Source: Phylloscopus collybita (lineage: Eukaryota; Chordata; Aves; Passeriformes; Phylloscopidae). Taken from it: a stretch of DNA of 64,000 nt. The position numbers and the translations under genes were made by a program. The stretch lies in assembly GCA_027886175.1 (NCBI GenBank), contig JAJNNQ010000137.1, positions 35,388,001 through 35,452,000 of the forward strand, in the 5' to 3' direction. Below, piece after piece: positions 24,677 through 38,745 of this stretch; within the stretch, counting starts at the first letter, position 1; every line of letters begins with the position of its first letter. The notes below the pieces were generated by a model that saw only the letters and a list, made by a program, of their open reading frames with translations, was not told the origin of the DNA and searched no databases.

Positions 24677-27600
24677 TCCTAACTGGTATTTTTCCACTTC
24701 AAATTAGAGTAAGGGACCCATATACATGGGTTTTCCCTTATTTCTCCCAGCCAAACTTTTTTTCCCTTTTAAATAACTTTATATTCTTTATATTCCTCAT
24801 GTGAATAGTCTGGGCCAAATAAGAGAAGTTTTGTTATGATACACCTACCCCAGCATCCTCTCGAGGTTGTGTCTTGATGGGGGAGAGTACCATGTGAGGA
24901 ATCTGAGGAATTGTAAACATTCGTGACAGCATTATAGTAAAATTGTCAGGAGACTAACTCTTCTGAAATTCCACCAGCTGGGTCAGCCACCTCATCACTG
25001 GGTACGTGAATAAGTGCAATCAGGAAACCACTTGTGTCTGTGTATTGTCTGGAATCCCAGAGGGGTGTCTTACTACATACTCACAGATCTCTTCTCAGTT
25101 GGATAATAGGAACAAGTCCACTGATGAGAATTCACAAGAGTATTTTAAATAATACATTTATAGGAGCAGATTTTATTACAAGGCGTGAAAAAACTAAAAT
25201 TTTAAAAAGCAATGTTCATTTGAAAATTCTCAAAAGGAAGCTCTACCTGTCCATCTTGGAGGGCCACCAGGTTACTAAAGCCCTATTAAACATCAGTGAG
25301 GTCATTTCCAGGTCTTCCCTGACCCTAAAATTAAGCCATAGATGTTGATTATGAAAATCCAATCACCCTACACGTTTTCCAAGTTGTTTATTCGAGCTGA
25401 ATAATTTCTTTAAATACACATTCCCATGTTTATTCAGTACTCCTGAAAAAATGCAACACCCAGATTCCTGAGCCTTGGTCTCTCATTCTCTCTCTAGTGG
25501 TTTTGGAAGCAGTGGTGATGGCTGCTGCCCTAGAGGAGGGCACAACACGGGAGACACTTCCTCCTGTGCCACGGGTCCTCCTTTCCCTGAGCTGGGTCAG
25601 GTGTGTGGGTGAAGAAGGCCATCAGTTTAGCATGAAGAGGGTGACTGGATGCAGTTGTGGGGAGGGAGTTTGCTTTGGGTCCTCAGATCCAGCTTATACC
25701 AGGGAACATTCCACAGGGCTACTCTCCCTGGGTTTTACTGAAGGGGAAAACACCACAATTCCGCCGTGCCTTTTGTTTCTCTGGTGCTCACAGACTAGGC
25801 CTAGACATGGGTTCTGAGTCTCTCACCTTACAGGTCCATCTCATCAGCAAATGCACTGAGTGCAGGCTGGGTTTGCTCTGCTGTAACTGCACTGGGAGAG
25901 CACAACTAGGCACATGCTTTCCAGCACTTAGTCCCTTATTGCTGCCAGACTTCTGCATACCTAGTTTTATGTTTCAGTAGAGCAATTCAAAGAAAGAAAA
26001 AAAAAAGTATATTTGGAAAAAAGATCAGTGGAGAAAATACAGTTCTCAGCTTGCTTTCTGCTTTTAGCAAAATAGCTAAGAGAAAACATGGTTGTGTAGA
26101 GGAACTAATGTGATATGTAAAACTCCACTGAAGTGTGAAAAGTACCGTAAATTAGAAAAGGATTTGGTATTGTTATTAATCCTCCATAGCAACAGAAAAG
26201 AAATAAAAACAGGAAACTATGACTTCATCAAGAAAAATCAGCATTGAAAAAAGGAAAAGTAGAAAAGTAGAAGTGTAGAGAGGTTAAAATAATCTTTTCA
26301 AATTACTGAAGATATTGCTGTTTTCTTCCTGCCTTGGGCAAATAGTAATATGGATCATCTAACAAACAAATGAGACATTTCTTCACAAATGAATATTTAT
26401 AATATCCATTACAGTCCTGAGAAGGTTAAGAGATGACTCTCATTTGAAGCAATAATTTGGTAAGTTTTAAACAGTTGCTTCTAACGCATAAGGACAATTT
26501 CTGTATTTTTCCAAAATCCATATATATGATTTTTGCTGTGTACTTGCTAGCCTGAAATATATATCCATCATGTGCTGCTGATATTACTGGATATCTTGGG
26601 AAAGTAGGGCTGAATGAGAGTATGGTTACATTAATGGGTGCGATAATCTCTTGATTTTCTTCTGAGCATCAGCATACTATCTCAAACAAGTCTTCTAAGA
26701 ACACAATAAAAATCCATTATTGACCATCCCAATTTGAAATATGAAGATTCATTTTTCTTATATCTACACTCTTTCCTTGGAAATCTAGAGCTCATAAGTT
26801 TCAATTTTCTGTTGTGCTGCAGCACATATTGAAGAATATTCTGATAGAAAACCCCATGAGTTCTGATAATATACAATACCCATTAATATAATTATCCTCC
26901 TATTTACTCTTACTTTCCACAAGGGTTAATCAATATCGTTAGTATTAGTTTGAGAAAATAATGAATTAAAAATCTTTAGGTAAGTATGTGGCTGTCATCC
27001 TAATGTAAATATTTGCACGAAGTATTTATTGTGCATACTGTACTTTTAATTTTTACACTCCCAGGTGCTCTGTGAAGCGCTGATATACAGATGCCATGCT
27101 TGGCAGAATCACAGTGAAAACTCAGTTTCCCAAATGCTCTCTGCTTTACCTGCTAACAATTCTGGGTTTCACTTGAACAAGAGATGTGGCTTTTAGGAAT
27201 CCCTCTGACCTGAGGTTACTGACATTTTCAACAAACCAAACCTGTACACAACCTGGACTGAAGTACTCAAAAATCAGAAGTTGAGATCAACCAACTAACA
27301 AGGCCAAACAAGAACTTACTTTGCATTATGACCAATCTAAATCAATAGAACCTGATACCTTGAAGGTTCTATTCTGTTCAGCTCATGTCTGATTATTTTG
27401 CAGCTACTGTATTATGCATAAAAATAAAAAAAATCAGGACCTTCGTTCCACCTTCAGCACATGGGTGTGCAGCAAGTCAAAACTTGACCTTCCCCACTCT
27501 TCTGCTATCCCCTGACATACCAGTGCTACTTAAACCACCACAAATTACCTACTGACTTCTTACTGGGCATGGGAACAGTAAATTTCTCTTTTTCTATGGA

Positions 27601-30600
27601 TTCCTAGCCTCATTTCCAAAACCTTAATCCTCTCATAGATAAACATTCCGCTGGCTCTGATTTTTCCTCTCCAGAGAGGAGATCCTGGACAAAAAGGTAG
27701 ATATTAGCCCAGTTTTCCACAAAGATGCTTAACAATGAAATGGTTAATATCACTGATATCTATATTATTTCTGCTCTGCCTTGCAGATATCTGCACCTGA
27801 GACAAATCCTGCAGCCATTCGTGCGATCAGCCCCATCTCACCAAACCAAGGGCCTCATTTACAGAAGCTAATTGGATATAACACTGAAGTTCATACCTAT
27901 CACCTGAAAGCCATACACAGATGGAATATATTTAAGCTCAGGATTCTAAGAAAGGCAGTAATATGAAGTATGCATCTTCTTGGGAAGAATATCTGTTATT
28001 TCTGTTCATGTTTGCTCTGTCACACAGCTCTCCTCGCAGTATTCCAGTATTGTATTTTTATTTTTCTCTATTTGTCACTCTTAACACTGATGTTTCCTGA
28101 GTCTGAGGAAGGAGTCTGGACAGTGTACAGCTGTGTACCTACTGAAAGAAGAGGGATATGTGGCTGCTGTGAGGCAAAACTTCCAATCCTCTGTGGCCTC
28201 CCTGCTACAAGAAGTCTCCTGCAGCATATTTCATCTCTCTCTGAGTCCACAGAAACCAATCTGGAGCCTCAGCTATGAAGTTTAAATTGCTTTTTTGAGA
28301 ACTGGAGGCATTTCATGTTCTCTCCAGAGGGTCTGATCTTGTTCCCACAGCCATGAGCGAGAGGAGGCCAATACATCTAGCACTAAATTGCAAACAATTC
28401 TCAGGATCTACTCACAGCTCAGCAGGTCAAAATGAGCTGAGGAAACGGTTTTGACAAGTACTTCTGGATTAAGTTTTAAGCAATCAGTATCTGGTTAGGA
28501 CAGGAATGGCTCAATATCCTGTAGAGGAAAACAGCTGACATGAGTGTAGTTTCAACTTTCCCTCTTTTAATCAGGCTTTCTAATGTCCTGCCAATTCACT
28601 CCTGTTCTGCCCTCGATAAGGTAATGCTGCTCAGCTACGGGAACTGACTGTTCAAAAATGCAAAGCTTGAACAGCCTCCCATCTTTTCCTGTAGATTATT
28701 TCTACAATCAAATTGCATTTTGTCACGCAAACTTACATCTTCAATAAAATTTGAATGGCAACATAAAGCTCTGTTTCTGCTTCAAAGTCACATATATGTG
28801 TCTGCAGCATGAGTGAAATTGAGTTAAATGTTCAGAAGTAAAAATAAATGAAGATGCTAATTTGCTGTGCTTACTTGAGCTGTTTATTCCAAGAGCTGAA
28901 CAAATGTTTACCAATTTGTGGTTAATTTTCTTTAGATGGTAGAGCTTTAATTGAATGCAGTCTTGTTTATTACTATTCTTATCTGCTTGCATTGCAGCAT
29001 TGCTCTATTTCGTATGGGAGGCCTCATTGCACAAACTAACTGGATGACCTGTTCTCTCTCTGATTAATGCACGTGCTATTTTAACCAAAGCTACAATGAA
29101 TATAAGCAAAAGGAGTTAAAGGAACAGAAAAATGAAAAGAGAATGGGGAGTAATAATAATTGACTGCTAGGGCTGCACATATTAAATAAATGCACAATAT
29201 AAGGAGCTCAGATAATGCATTTATTTAGGGTAAGCCAGCAAGGACTTCTAAAAAAAAACCCCACATATTTTATCTGCTGTATATTTTGCTTAAAAATGAA
29301 GAAAAAAAGCAATTTGCAAAATATTTTTGTCATACTTGTATGACAAACTTGTATAAGTTTCCCCTCTATGCTTCCAGTTTGTAAGTACCTCTGTGAGACC
29401 TTGGAGGAACTGTACCTATGTACCACCATTGCCAATTTAGATCTCTCATCCAGGTGCAAAGCCAGATGACTTTTCCCAGAACATGCAAATCTCACTTCTT
29501 TGCTGAGCACTACATCATGCCCAGAGGGTGGTTGTCTGCATTATACAGAGAACAGCCTATCTAGGAAAACAGATCTAATCAGTGAGGATGGAGAGGTGCA
29601 ACACTACAGCAATAGCTTCAAGGAAGTGGTTTTTTTTAAGACTATTTAACTGACATTTTCTGCTATTCAGTTAGTCTATAGTTAAATAAATGAAAAATAG
29701 ATTTTTCATCTTTTAGATGTTTTTTATTGCAAGAGGAGCCTTAGGTGAGTCAATTTAGCTTCATGTATTCCATAATAATTAATCTCTTAAGCATAAATTT
29801 TACTTCCATCCTGCAACTGCTGCTCATTTAAGGAACATAATCTACAACCCTTACATCCAAACACACAAATAAATATATAATCTATTTGCACATTTATGTC
29901 CCTCAGTACTCTTTTGAGACTTTAACCAGAACCAGCTGACCTGAAAAAAGACATGGGGACAAATATTCTTAATGTAAATGGGCAGTATCTTCAGACAGTA
30001 TCAGTAGGAAAAATTATTTTTTTTATTGTGACTTGAAGACTAATCAGTACAATGAGCTCTTTCCTGGTGAGTTTGCCATTTGGGAAAGACAGGAAGGAAC
30101 ATCTGGGAAAAGAGGCGTTTACTACACTCTGTCAACCTTAAGATAATAAAAAAGCACATTCCTTGTTTATTTGACTTGGTCCTCATTATCTTTAAACTAC
30201 TGCAAGTGTCACACGGAAGATTTCTAAGCAGACAAATGAATTGTTAGTGCACTTTGAAGAAATTACTGAACAGCAGCAGTTTCTGAGAAATGCAAAACCT
30301 CCAGACCCACAATGTTGCTCAACAGAGCTGCGCCACCTATGGACGTTTCCAAAGGGACCTGGGAGAACAGCTCCGCTCGGTCACACAGCAGACAAAGCAC
30401 CCCAGGCTGCCTCTACAGACCCCAAACCCTTGGAGCACATCCACTTTGGAACACAGTTCCATTTCCAGGAGACGAATGAGCCTAAGCTGTAGAATGAATT
30501 GATGGGATTTAAGCTCTTAGAGACAGGATCCATATATGTGCTCTTTGATCTGCCCTTTAGCTGCTTCTAAAGTCTCCAGACCTGACACCTGAGCTATATA

Positions 30601-31461
30601 TATAAACCTTTCTCTTTACAGCTTTTTTTCTCTTGTTCCGTTTTCATAGTCTGGCTTTCCAGACTTGCTTTCTATGGCAAGGCTTGTTCAAACAAATATA
30701 TTAATGTGAAAAGTGCCTGCATTGCCTTTGAAAATAAAGTTTAGGAAATCCACTCAGGCTTGCAATTTGAAACAAAGCAATGCTTAAATGCTTTTAAGAC
30801 AGCTGCAAATGTCTGCATGTCAAGGTGTACTTTATCTTGCACTTCAGAGGTTAGGTAGACCTTTAAAAGAGATACTGCCAAGCTGTGCAGGCCCATTTAG
30901 GGCCGAACAGCTGATGGGGAACTGACAGGTAAGTGATCTGGAGCTCTTTTCTACAGAGCTCAGCAGATCCCTTGAAGTTCATGGCCCTGGACTGCCTGCC
31001 TTCATGAAAGACATTCCTATAGGGGGCTGCATAGACACGGCTCTAGAACAGGGAAATGCATCTGTACCTGCACCCAGAGACGAAGGGCAGAGCAAAGGCT
31101 TTCTGATCTACTCTTTTTCATACACATCATCAATGAGTCCAAACAGATTAAAAATTTTGGAGTGGAATAATAAAAATTGCTTCAGATTCACAGCCCTCTA
31201 TTAGCAAAGGATTCATGGCATTTAGAAACTTAAGCAGCTTGATTTAAATTTACTTCTATGAATTTGAATAAAGGAGGGAAAAGTGAGGATCCTGACAAAA
31301 GTAGTAGTCCTATAAATGCACATGACATTATGAAATAAAGAGGAAAGAGAGAAATCATATCTGAAAGACAAACCGAAATCACTCCGACCTGACCTCCACC
31401 CCATCTATCTCAGCACAAACGCTTCCAACACACAGGGCTTGATATGGCCAATGATGTAATA

Positions 31462-31502
31462 TACATTACTTCAATGTAATGTACATTGAAGGCAGTAATG
31501 TA
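31462..31502. repeat. Nested inverted repeat / hairpin
   Basis: Inner arms TTCAATGTA (31470-31478) and TACATTGAA (31482-31490) surround a 3-base loop. Outer arms TACATTAC (31462-31469) and GTAATGTA (31495-31502) are also perfect reverse complements, with a 4-base bulge (GGCA) on one side only. This gives 17 paired bases in a 41-nt element. Confidence 0.75.
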
Positions 31503-33578
31503 GAAATATGAACACAAATTTGGTATACTCTGTAAAGCAAAGGTTGACCAGTATCCTGTTTTCAATAGAAAGAGGAGGTTTAGGGAAAGAATGCAAGAAC
31601 AAAGCAAGCAGGAATTATGGATTACTTAATTAATATTGTTGCTAATTTTAAGTATGCTCTCCATCTTCTGGCAATGTGTACTTTAGGAATGTCCTGAACC
31701 AAAGGGTGCTTCCCCATCTTTGTGCCTGGTGTTTCCCCTCTGTAGTTTTTCCTTCAGAGAGTGTTCCTAGCCCACCTTATGACCTCTGCACTCACCCAGG
31801 ATGATAAGCTCTGTAGCTGGGAGCCAGGCAGTAGTGAGCACTATACATGGGGACTAGAGAGGTATTTAAACCACCTACATTTGTGAAAATCCTTGTGATG
31901 AAGCAGAAGACACTTATTTTATTATAATTTTATCAGTAAATGGCAAACACACTCTCTGTAGCTCCAGGATTAACTTGAGGATTAATTACAATACCAGCTT
32001 TCTGCTTTTCACAATGCTGCCTTCTTTTGCAAACCTATTCAGTATTGTGCTCTGTGGGCCAAAGTCTCTTCCCAGACACGTCTATAAATCTACTGAGGCC
32101 AAGCAAGAGTCTGAAGTGAAACAAGCCCATGCAAATTGCATCTTTTAACCACTGTGTACTTTTCTGCCATTCTGATTGTTTTTCTTCTCTTCTTGTGAGA
32201 CTGTGCTTTTAGATCCACTATCAAATCCAGGGCAAGGAACTGAAAGACTCTGGACTATGCAGCAGTCTCCCAGGGGAATTTTTTATGACTCAGGAAGGAT
32301 TTGAGACATCTCAAAAACAGGAGATGCCGCTGTCAGGGGATGGTGGGAAGCAAAAGAGTCAGCCCTGGCAGAGGGGAAAACTCTGCTGCCACCAGCCCAG
32401 CACCAGCCCCATCTCTCGCTGGCAGCAGTTTTCCAGGGAGCTGCCATTGGTCATCCTGAAGCACTGGGACTGAACTCCCTAGAGAAACATTGTACTTAAC
32501 GACATTTTTCTGTGTGGGAATTATATACACCACTTCCCTTTCTGATGCTTATCGCATATTTGAGCGGTCATTTGAAGTTGCTGTGTTCTGCTTTGCTCCT
32601 ATTATCAAATCACAGTATTAACATAAAAAGGATAATTATAGATACCATAAATTAATAACAATACTCTCCCTTTGTTAAGCATCAAAGTATATTCTTTGAT
32701 AGAGAACATAAGGAAAGTCCCTGCCCCAGAAAGAAATATCACTTTTGTAGCTTCTCATAGACTCCCCTGGTTAGAGAAATGAATGGAGAGTTCAAAGCCA
32801 AGGTATTTCATGAAGATAAGCACTGATTTGCAATACCATATTGGATCATTTAACCAATTTATGTCCCACTTTTCTTAGTATGAAAATCACAAACAGAGTT
32901 ACTGAAATGTCTTGGAAACTCAGCTAAGGGTCAGAGCCTAACGAAATGGGTGCATCAGCTTGGATGTGATGGTATCAAAGCAGACAAATAACTCCAGCAA
33001 GAGCCTGGCTGAAATGTCAGTGTCGCATGGAATCAGCTTTGCCTCTGAGCAGTGTTTCTTTGGCTGAGCCATTCCCATGGTATCCTCATTTGGGAATCCT
33101 CATCTCTGCCATGCTGCTATTGCTTCTCTGTTTCCTGAGGCGTGTCTGATTGTCTGTATGCATTGACTACCTTGTCTGATGTCTAGAATGTGCCTTGGAT
33201 AGAGGAACATTGCATTTTTGTGTACATATGGAGCAAGAGGGATCCTGATCTGTGACCAAGGCTCTCAGGTACTGAGAGAATGCTAAAGAGAATTACAGTA
33301 AAAGCTGAGAAATACTCCCCCCCCACGGATGTACATGCAGCATTCTTTGAGTAAAGGTGTATGTGCAAACAGGAGACATTTCTGCTAGCTGACAATGTTA
33401 AACTTTCTGTACATTCTAGCTCTGACTATGCAAGAGATCTCTGCTGAATATCCAGAACTGGACTTTTCAAAAAATAAGTAGTATAATTTGTCAACTCTCA
33501 GAATTTTGAAGAGTTCTCCTAGTACTGTATAGAAGTAAAATTAATCATGATTGCACTCAAATAAGAGATTCATGGTCT

Positions 33579-33602
33579 GGACTGTTAACTGGACTGTTAA
33601 CT
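33579..33602 (+). repeat. 12-base tandem duplication
   Basis: GGACTGTTAACT occurs twice in direct succession. Small slippage-type duplication. Confidence 0.7.
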
Positions 33603-36191
33603 GGATGTAAGCACTGCTCAGCACGTGGCTTCTTCCAACTCACAGAAATACTTCGATATCTCACATTGCAGTTTTGAAGACACTCTGATGCTTTCTTTTC
33701 TTTCTTTAACTGTTTTCTCTGTCTGTTCCTAACATTTCAAATTAAGGGGAACTGAACTTAGTTCAGCTTTGAGCTGCCCTGTAAAAGAAATGACATGAAC
33801 AGAGATAAATGCATTCCAAAACAAGAGGAACGATGAATATTTTTGTTTTAACTTCAAGCATTAGCCTTTTTCAGCCATTAATAGGGACACTCAAGGAAAC
33901 TTTTCTGTACAAACACCAAATGTGAATTATCAACCTTCTTTCTAAGTATCAGAACTCTGTATATCTGATATGGATGCTGCCTTCTACATTGTTTTGCTGA
34001 AACCAGTACTTGTGGGTACTAGTCAAGGGCTCAGGAGATGCTTCCTGCTTACAAACCAATCTCATAAAGAAGCTGCTGCCTTTGTCCCTTAGCACACAGC
34101 ACTTCCAACCTACCATTGTGAAAAGGTGATATATTAAGTTGCAAATGTCACAGATGGACACATCCTGCTAAGGGCTGAGACGAGATGCTCAGAGCATTCA
34201 AGTCCAGTTAACACACATCTCCTCGCTTTCCCGGATGTCCCACTCTGCCTTCACATTAGGACAGCTGGTGAAGCAGTCACAGAAAGTATGCCTGGATGGT
34301 CATGCACAGAAACAAATTAGAGGCAGAAAGGGAGCTGAGGAAATCAGTCACTGGATAGCTGCATCAGAGTTTAACCCTCTGATCCCCAAACAGCACTTAA
34401 AGACCCAAAACTGCTGCTGAAAAAGACAAGGGGATCACTCACACAACTCCAATTACTCATGTGTTCAGGGCAAAACTGGTCCCTGTAAATTCCAGGCTCA
34501 AAAAGTACTTAAATATTAACATGGTTATTTTCCCTTGTGTGACTGTTCAAAAGATCAGCTGGACAAATCACTGCAAACCCACCAAAACTGTCTACCAGAT
34601 GGCAGCCACTGATTAATTTGTCTTAACTTAAGCCAAAAAGGAAGAAAATGTGATGGGTGGAGCTGTAAAGACAAGCACAATCAACATCCGACCAAATAGG
34701 GTTTCCTGTCACCTTGGGAACGACACTGATTGGCACTGCGGTTTCCTGTGTACAAGCTAAAACCAGTAGCAACTGGAGTAACAAGAATAAACGCCAGATA
34801 AGAGACCTGGGAATACAATAAAATTATTATAAAATTACTGCCTGAACCCCAGAGGACAGTAAAGGCAAAACCAAGAGTAGGCATAGGCTGCATATGCTAA
34901 ATCGAGCATTCCCCTGTACATGAGAGCAGAGGGCCATGAAGCTGCATCAGAAGAATTTCTCTAAAGAAGGTAGGCTAATTTGCCTAAATTAACCACTCCC
35001 CAAAGTGGGAAAGCTTTGGAAAGCTTATTTTTTCACAAGGGAAGAAAAAAGGGATGTGTGACAATTCAAAGCAGAGATGGAAATAGGAGTGAAACCTACC
35101 ATCTACCCACACTAAACTAAAATCGTTTTAAGATGTGCCACAGACATGGGGAAATGGACTGTGGGTGTAAGTTTGGGCAATGGTACATAGTTATTTGCAT
35201 TTATTTATTTAGATTACAGCTCCCATAGAGTTTTGCTTCAAAGAGCTCTAAACACAAGCAAAACAGCTTCTCAATCAGCCAGGAGTCAAATAGTTAAAAT
35301 ATGGGTTTTAGAGGGTCTTTGTTAGCATGGTGACTGAGTTCATTTCCTCTCCAGAAAAAGGGGACAATTCACATTCCTGCCCTCTTCCTACACTGCAGAT
35401 AAGCAAAGATGTCTGTAATGGGTTGGACAGAACAGGCATTCATGCACTCAAAGATCTGGCACTTGCAGAAAGTTTTTAGAGTTCCTGTGCACTCACAGAA
35501 ATGTTCCACAAATGCAGGTTGGAGGCACAGCATTATTCTCTCTCTAGTGATGAATCCACGTGCCAACACAGACCACTCGGGCATTGAGCAGGAGACCCTC
35601 AAAGCTGGATCCCATCTCATGTTCCCCACAGCTTGGAGTAGCTTCTCCCACCTCAGCAGCCCAGGTTTACAGTCCTTGCTTTTACTCTTCACCCGGACTG
35701 CAGGTGTCAGCAGTCAGTGTAGCTTTCCAGCTAGTTGAGATGGCCTGAGGAGGGAAGCCATAAGGCAGGGCTTCAGGGAGACCCTGAACTGAAAAGACAA
35801 TTACCTAAAAGGCCGTAAGCAACTGCCTACAATCAGGATTGCTCGCCTTGTATCAGCTGCTACACCCACTGCACACTTCATGTGCAAGCTACATCTTGGA
35901 AAAAAAATCACAGTGCCAGGAAAACAATCCCAGGCACTGAATGACAGTGCTACATATCAATCATTGCAGCCCTGATTTTTTTTTTAGCCTTTGACAGCAA
36001 GAGCACTCCAAAGCAATTTACAGTTTGGGGACAAGCACATGCACAAACCATTCCCAGGAGGCAATCTGCATCCAGTCCCTGCTACTCAAAAGGAGGAGGG
36101 GGGCAAAGAGAGCTTAGCAGTATGGACACAAACCAATCTCTGCTACACAGCCTTAGTGCTGTAAGTGTATCTGGGTATATCGAATTTATAA

Positions 36192-36346
36192 GTGGATGCC
36201 CTACCCCTGGAGGTCTTCATGGTCAGGTTGGATGGGGTTTTGAGCAACCTGACCAAGTGGAAGGTGTCCCTGCTCTTGGCAGTGGGGCTAGAACTAGATC
36301 TTCTTCAAAGTCCCTTCCAACCCAAGCCATTTAATGATTCTATGAT
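36192..36346 (+). mobile_element. CR1 LINE fragment, 3' end
   Basis: Contains the CR1 3' signature in sense orientation: GGTTGGATGGGGTTTTGAGC, AAGTGGAAGGTGTCCCTGC, CCCTTCCAACCCAAGCC, and a tail ending ATGATTCTATGAT. About 155 bases remain. It lies antisense to PTPRR. Confidence 0.93.
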
Positions 36347-37338
36347 CTTACAGACTGGGATGGAATATAGGTGCCAAATGAGAGAAATGTATTCTTAGGT
36401 CTTTCAGAAAGTATGTGTGTGAACAAATAGTAGCAAGTAGGACTTTCATTGCACCTCAGGTTAAGGTTCTCATCTTTGCTATATCTCTTCAGATGGACAC
36501 AACATCCAGCCATCCTCAATCCAGTGGTCAGGAGTATGTCTGGAGATTTATGTGCCCATGTCCATGCCCATGGCCAAAGTGCTCTAAGGAATTCGTAGAA
36601 GAGACAGATCAGAGCACAAAAATTCCCGTCTCCCACCTCTAACTCAGTTTACTGGTCCCTGCTGCTTTGCAAATTCCTTCTGATAGGATATAACCATAAA
36701 ACTATTCCACAGCTTGCACTTTTGTGTTGGCACATAGCTTTGCTTCAAACAATTACACTGACATTTTCCTAAAACAACCCCTACAATTTAAATTAAGAAT
36801 GCAGAAAGAATATTCAGCACCACACAATAGGGAAAATCTATCTTCCAAATCTATGCAAAGCTACTGTATTTTAGCCAGGAAATCCAAGGCCCCTTCCTGT
36901 AAATATATTAAGTTCCCATGTTTGTGCAATAAACTACAAAATCTGGCATGTTTACAGTAGCCCAACTGCAAGGTGCTACCCTCTGAGTGTTACTTGAAAT
37001 TATTACTCACAATGTATGGTTTTGTAAAATGATAATGGATCAGCAACACCGTAACTATTATTTGCAGCAATTGTGCTCTGTGATCTAAAAATCAGAACAG
37101 ACAGAATTGTTGGATATTTTTCTCATCTATTAGAGCAGAGATGTGGTTGAACAGTGATATCCTGAGGTGCAGCTGAGGTTATATTAATGAAGGAAAGAGC
37201 ATATCAGGTTCTTTACCCTGGCTCCAATGTTTCTTATGAGCTTTTATTCAGTATACTGTATTGTTAAGATAATGATTCATTTTAATGAATACTGCCTTTC
37301 TAAAATGAGGAAAACAGGTATTAGAGTTAGTTTTTGTG

Positions 37339-37370
37339 GTATTTGTCATCCGCAGTATTTGTCATCCAGA
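37339..37370 (+). repeat. 16-base tandem duplication
   Basis: GTATTTGTCATCC followed by CGCA and then by AGA forms two adjacent 16-base units. The second unit ends in the short palindrome GTCATCCAGATGAC. Confidence 0.65.
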
Positions 37371-37871
37371 TGACAATTTAAAGTGTACAGAAATTGCCAA
37401 AGAGGCTGAAGCTATAGTTTGATAATCTGTTGTCTATGCAGAATGACTAATAAAAGAGAATAGTTTTCAATATTAAGAGCAATTATTTTCACCTCCAAAC
37501 CTGAAGCCCAAATTATACAAGATTTCCTTTGTAAAGCTGTAAAAGACAAGATGTTTCTGAGGAAGGATGCTGATGACAGAGAATAATTGCTCTCATTATT
37601 TGTATGTGCACATTTTGCTAATACATTCCTGTTTAAAAATTTATTTTTGGCACTGAGTTCCATGGACTTCTATGGGTTATGTGAATCTCTCTTTTAGATT
37701 ATAAAAAAACATATACTGCCTTTCCCACTAGAATATCTCTCTTCCTCATGTTACAAGGAAGAGGACAGAGATGAGCACTTAGCATTATAATGTGCACATT
37801 CTATTAACCTCTATTTCATTATACTTACAGGTAACTATACTCACCACATCTCAATTCTTAGTTCTTAATAC

Positions 37872-37900
37872 CCAGTTCTAAGAATAATTCTTAGAACTGG
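37872..37900. repeat. Perfect 29-base palindrome, 14-bp arms
   Basis: CCAGTTCTAAGAAT and ATTCTTAGAACTGG are exact reverse complements around a single central A. The flanks contain further TTCTTAG copies (near 37855), suggesting local inverted duplication of a TTCTTAG-type motif. Confidence 0.85.
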
Positions 37901-38634
37901 AGAAAGAATTCTGCTGCCAATTTACAGGGATCTTCAGAATGGTAAGAGAAATCTCACCGGGTAGAGTCTATTAACTGTGGCATAGAATTTTTATAGTATT
38001 GCTCTGCTTTATGGGAAAAGTAACATCACACAGAGTTCTCACAGTCAGAGTTCAAGCCAAATTTCACTCATCTGTTATGTTTGTAGAGAGCAATAATTGA
38101 TTGATTCAGGTGATTGTCTCTGTACTGTTCTCTATTCTGATGCCTACAGATTTTCTGTAGAGGTTGCAGACTTGGTTGCACATTCTGTTGATGTTGCCCA
38201 TGAGCAGCCCTCTCCCCTCCAAGTTTTGCTCTTGCTGGCTCTTCCCTTTCACAGAGTATCTTCTATTTTCCTGTGTCAGAGCTGTGCCTCCATACCATTG
38301 CATAATTACCTTATTTCATATTTAAAAATGGTTTATTTCATTTAGCTGCTGGCTTTTTGCTTTATTTGCAAAACTTCTTTTTCTATTAACATCTTCACTC
38401 TCGTGTGTATATTTGCTGAGAAAAAAAATCAGCACAAGGCACATGTAAAATACTATCTGTTCTGAATAAGAGTCCTGTAAATCCCTGGCATCCTGATATG
38501 TGAACATGAGGAGCTCTTCCTTTTAGACAGAATAATTTTCTGACAAATGTGTAACAGACTAAGAAAATACAGAGCTGTGATTTTTCCCTCTGATTATTAA
38601 AATATAATAGCCAATTTTAGGTCTTTGAATGGAA

Positions 38635-38745
38635 TATAATATCATAGATAATAATAACTATAAATATAATAATAATATATTATTAATAATAATATAATAT
38701 AAAAATAATAATAGATATAATATAATAATAGAATGGAATATAAAT
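38635..38745 (+). repeat. AT-rich low-complexity region (ATA/ATAATA repeats)
   Basis: About 110 bases made almost only of A and T in ATA, ATAAT and ATATA arrays, with short GAATGGAATATAA-like borders at both ends. Confidence 0.85.

Noticed and set aside
25497..25980. Overlapping plus-strand open frames of about 106 codons each
   Set aside because: Two phases are open over the same stretch, neither resembles a known protein, and no splice or promoter context supports them.
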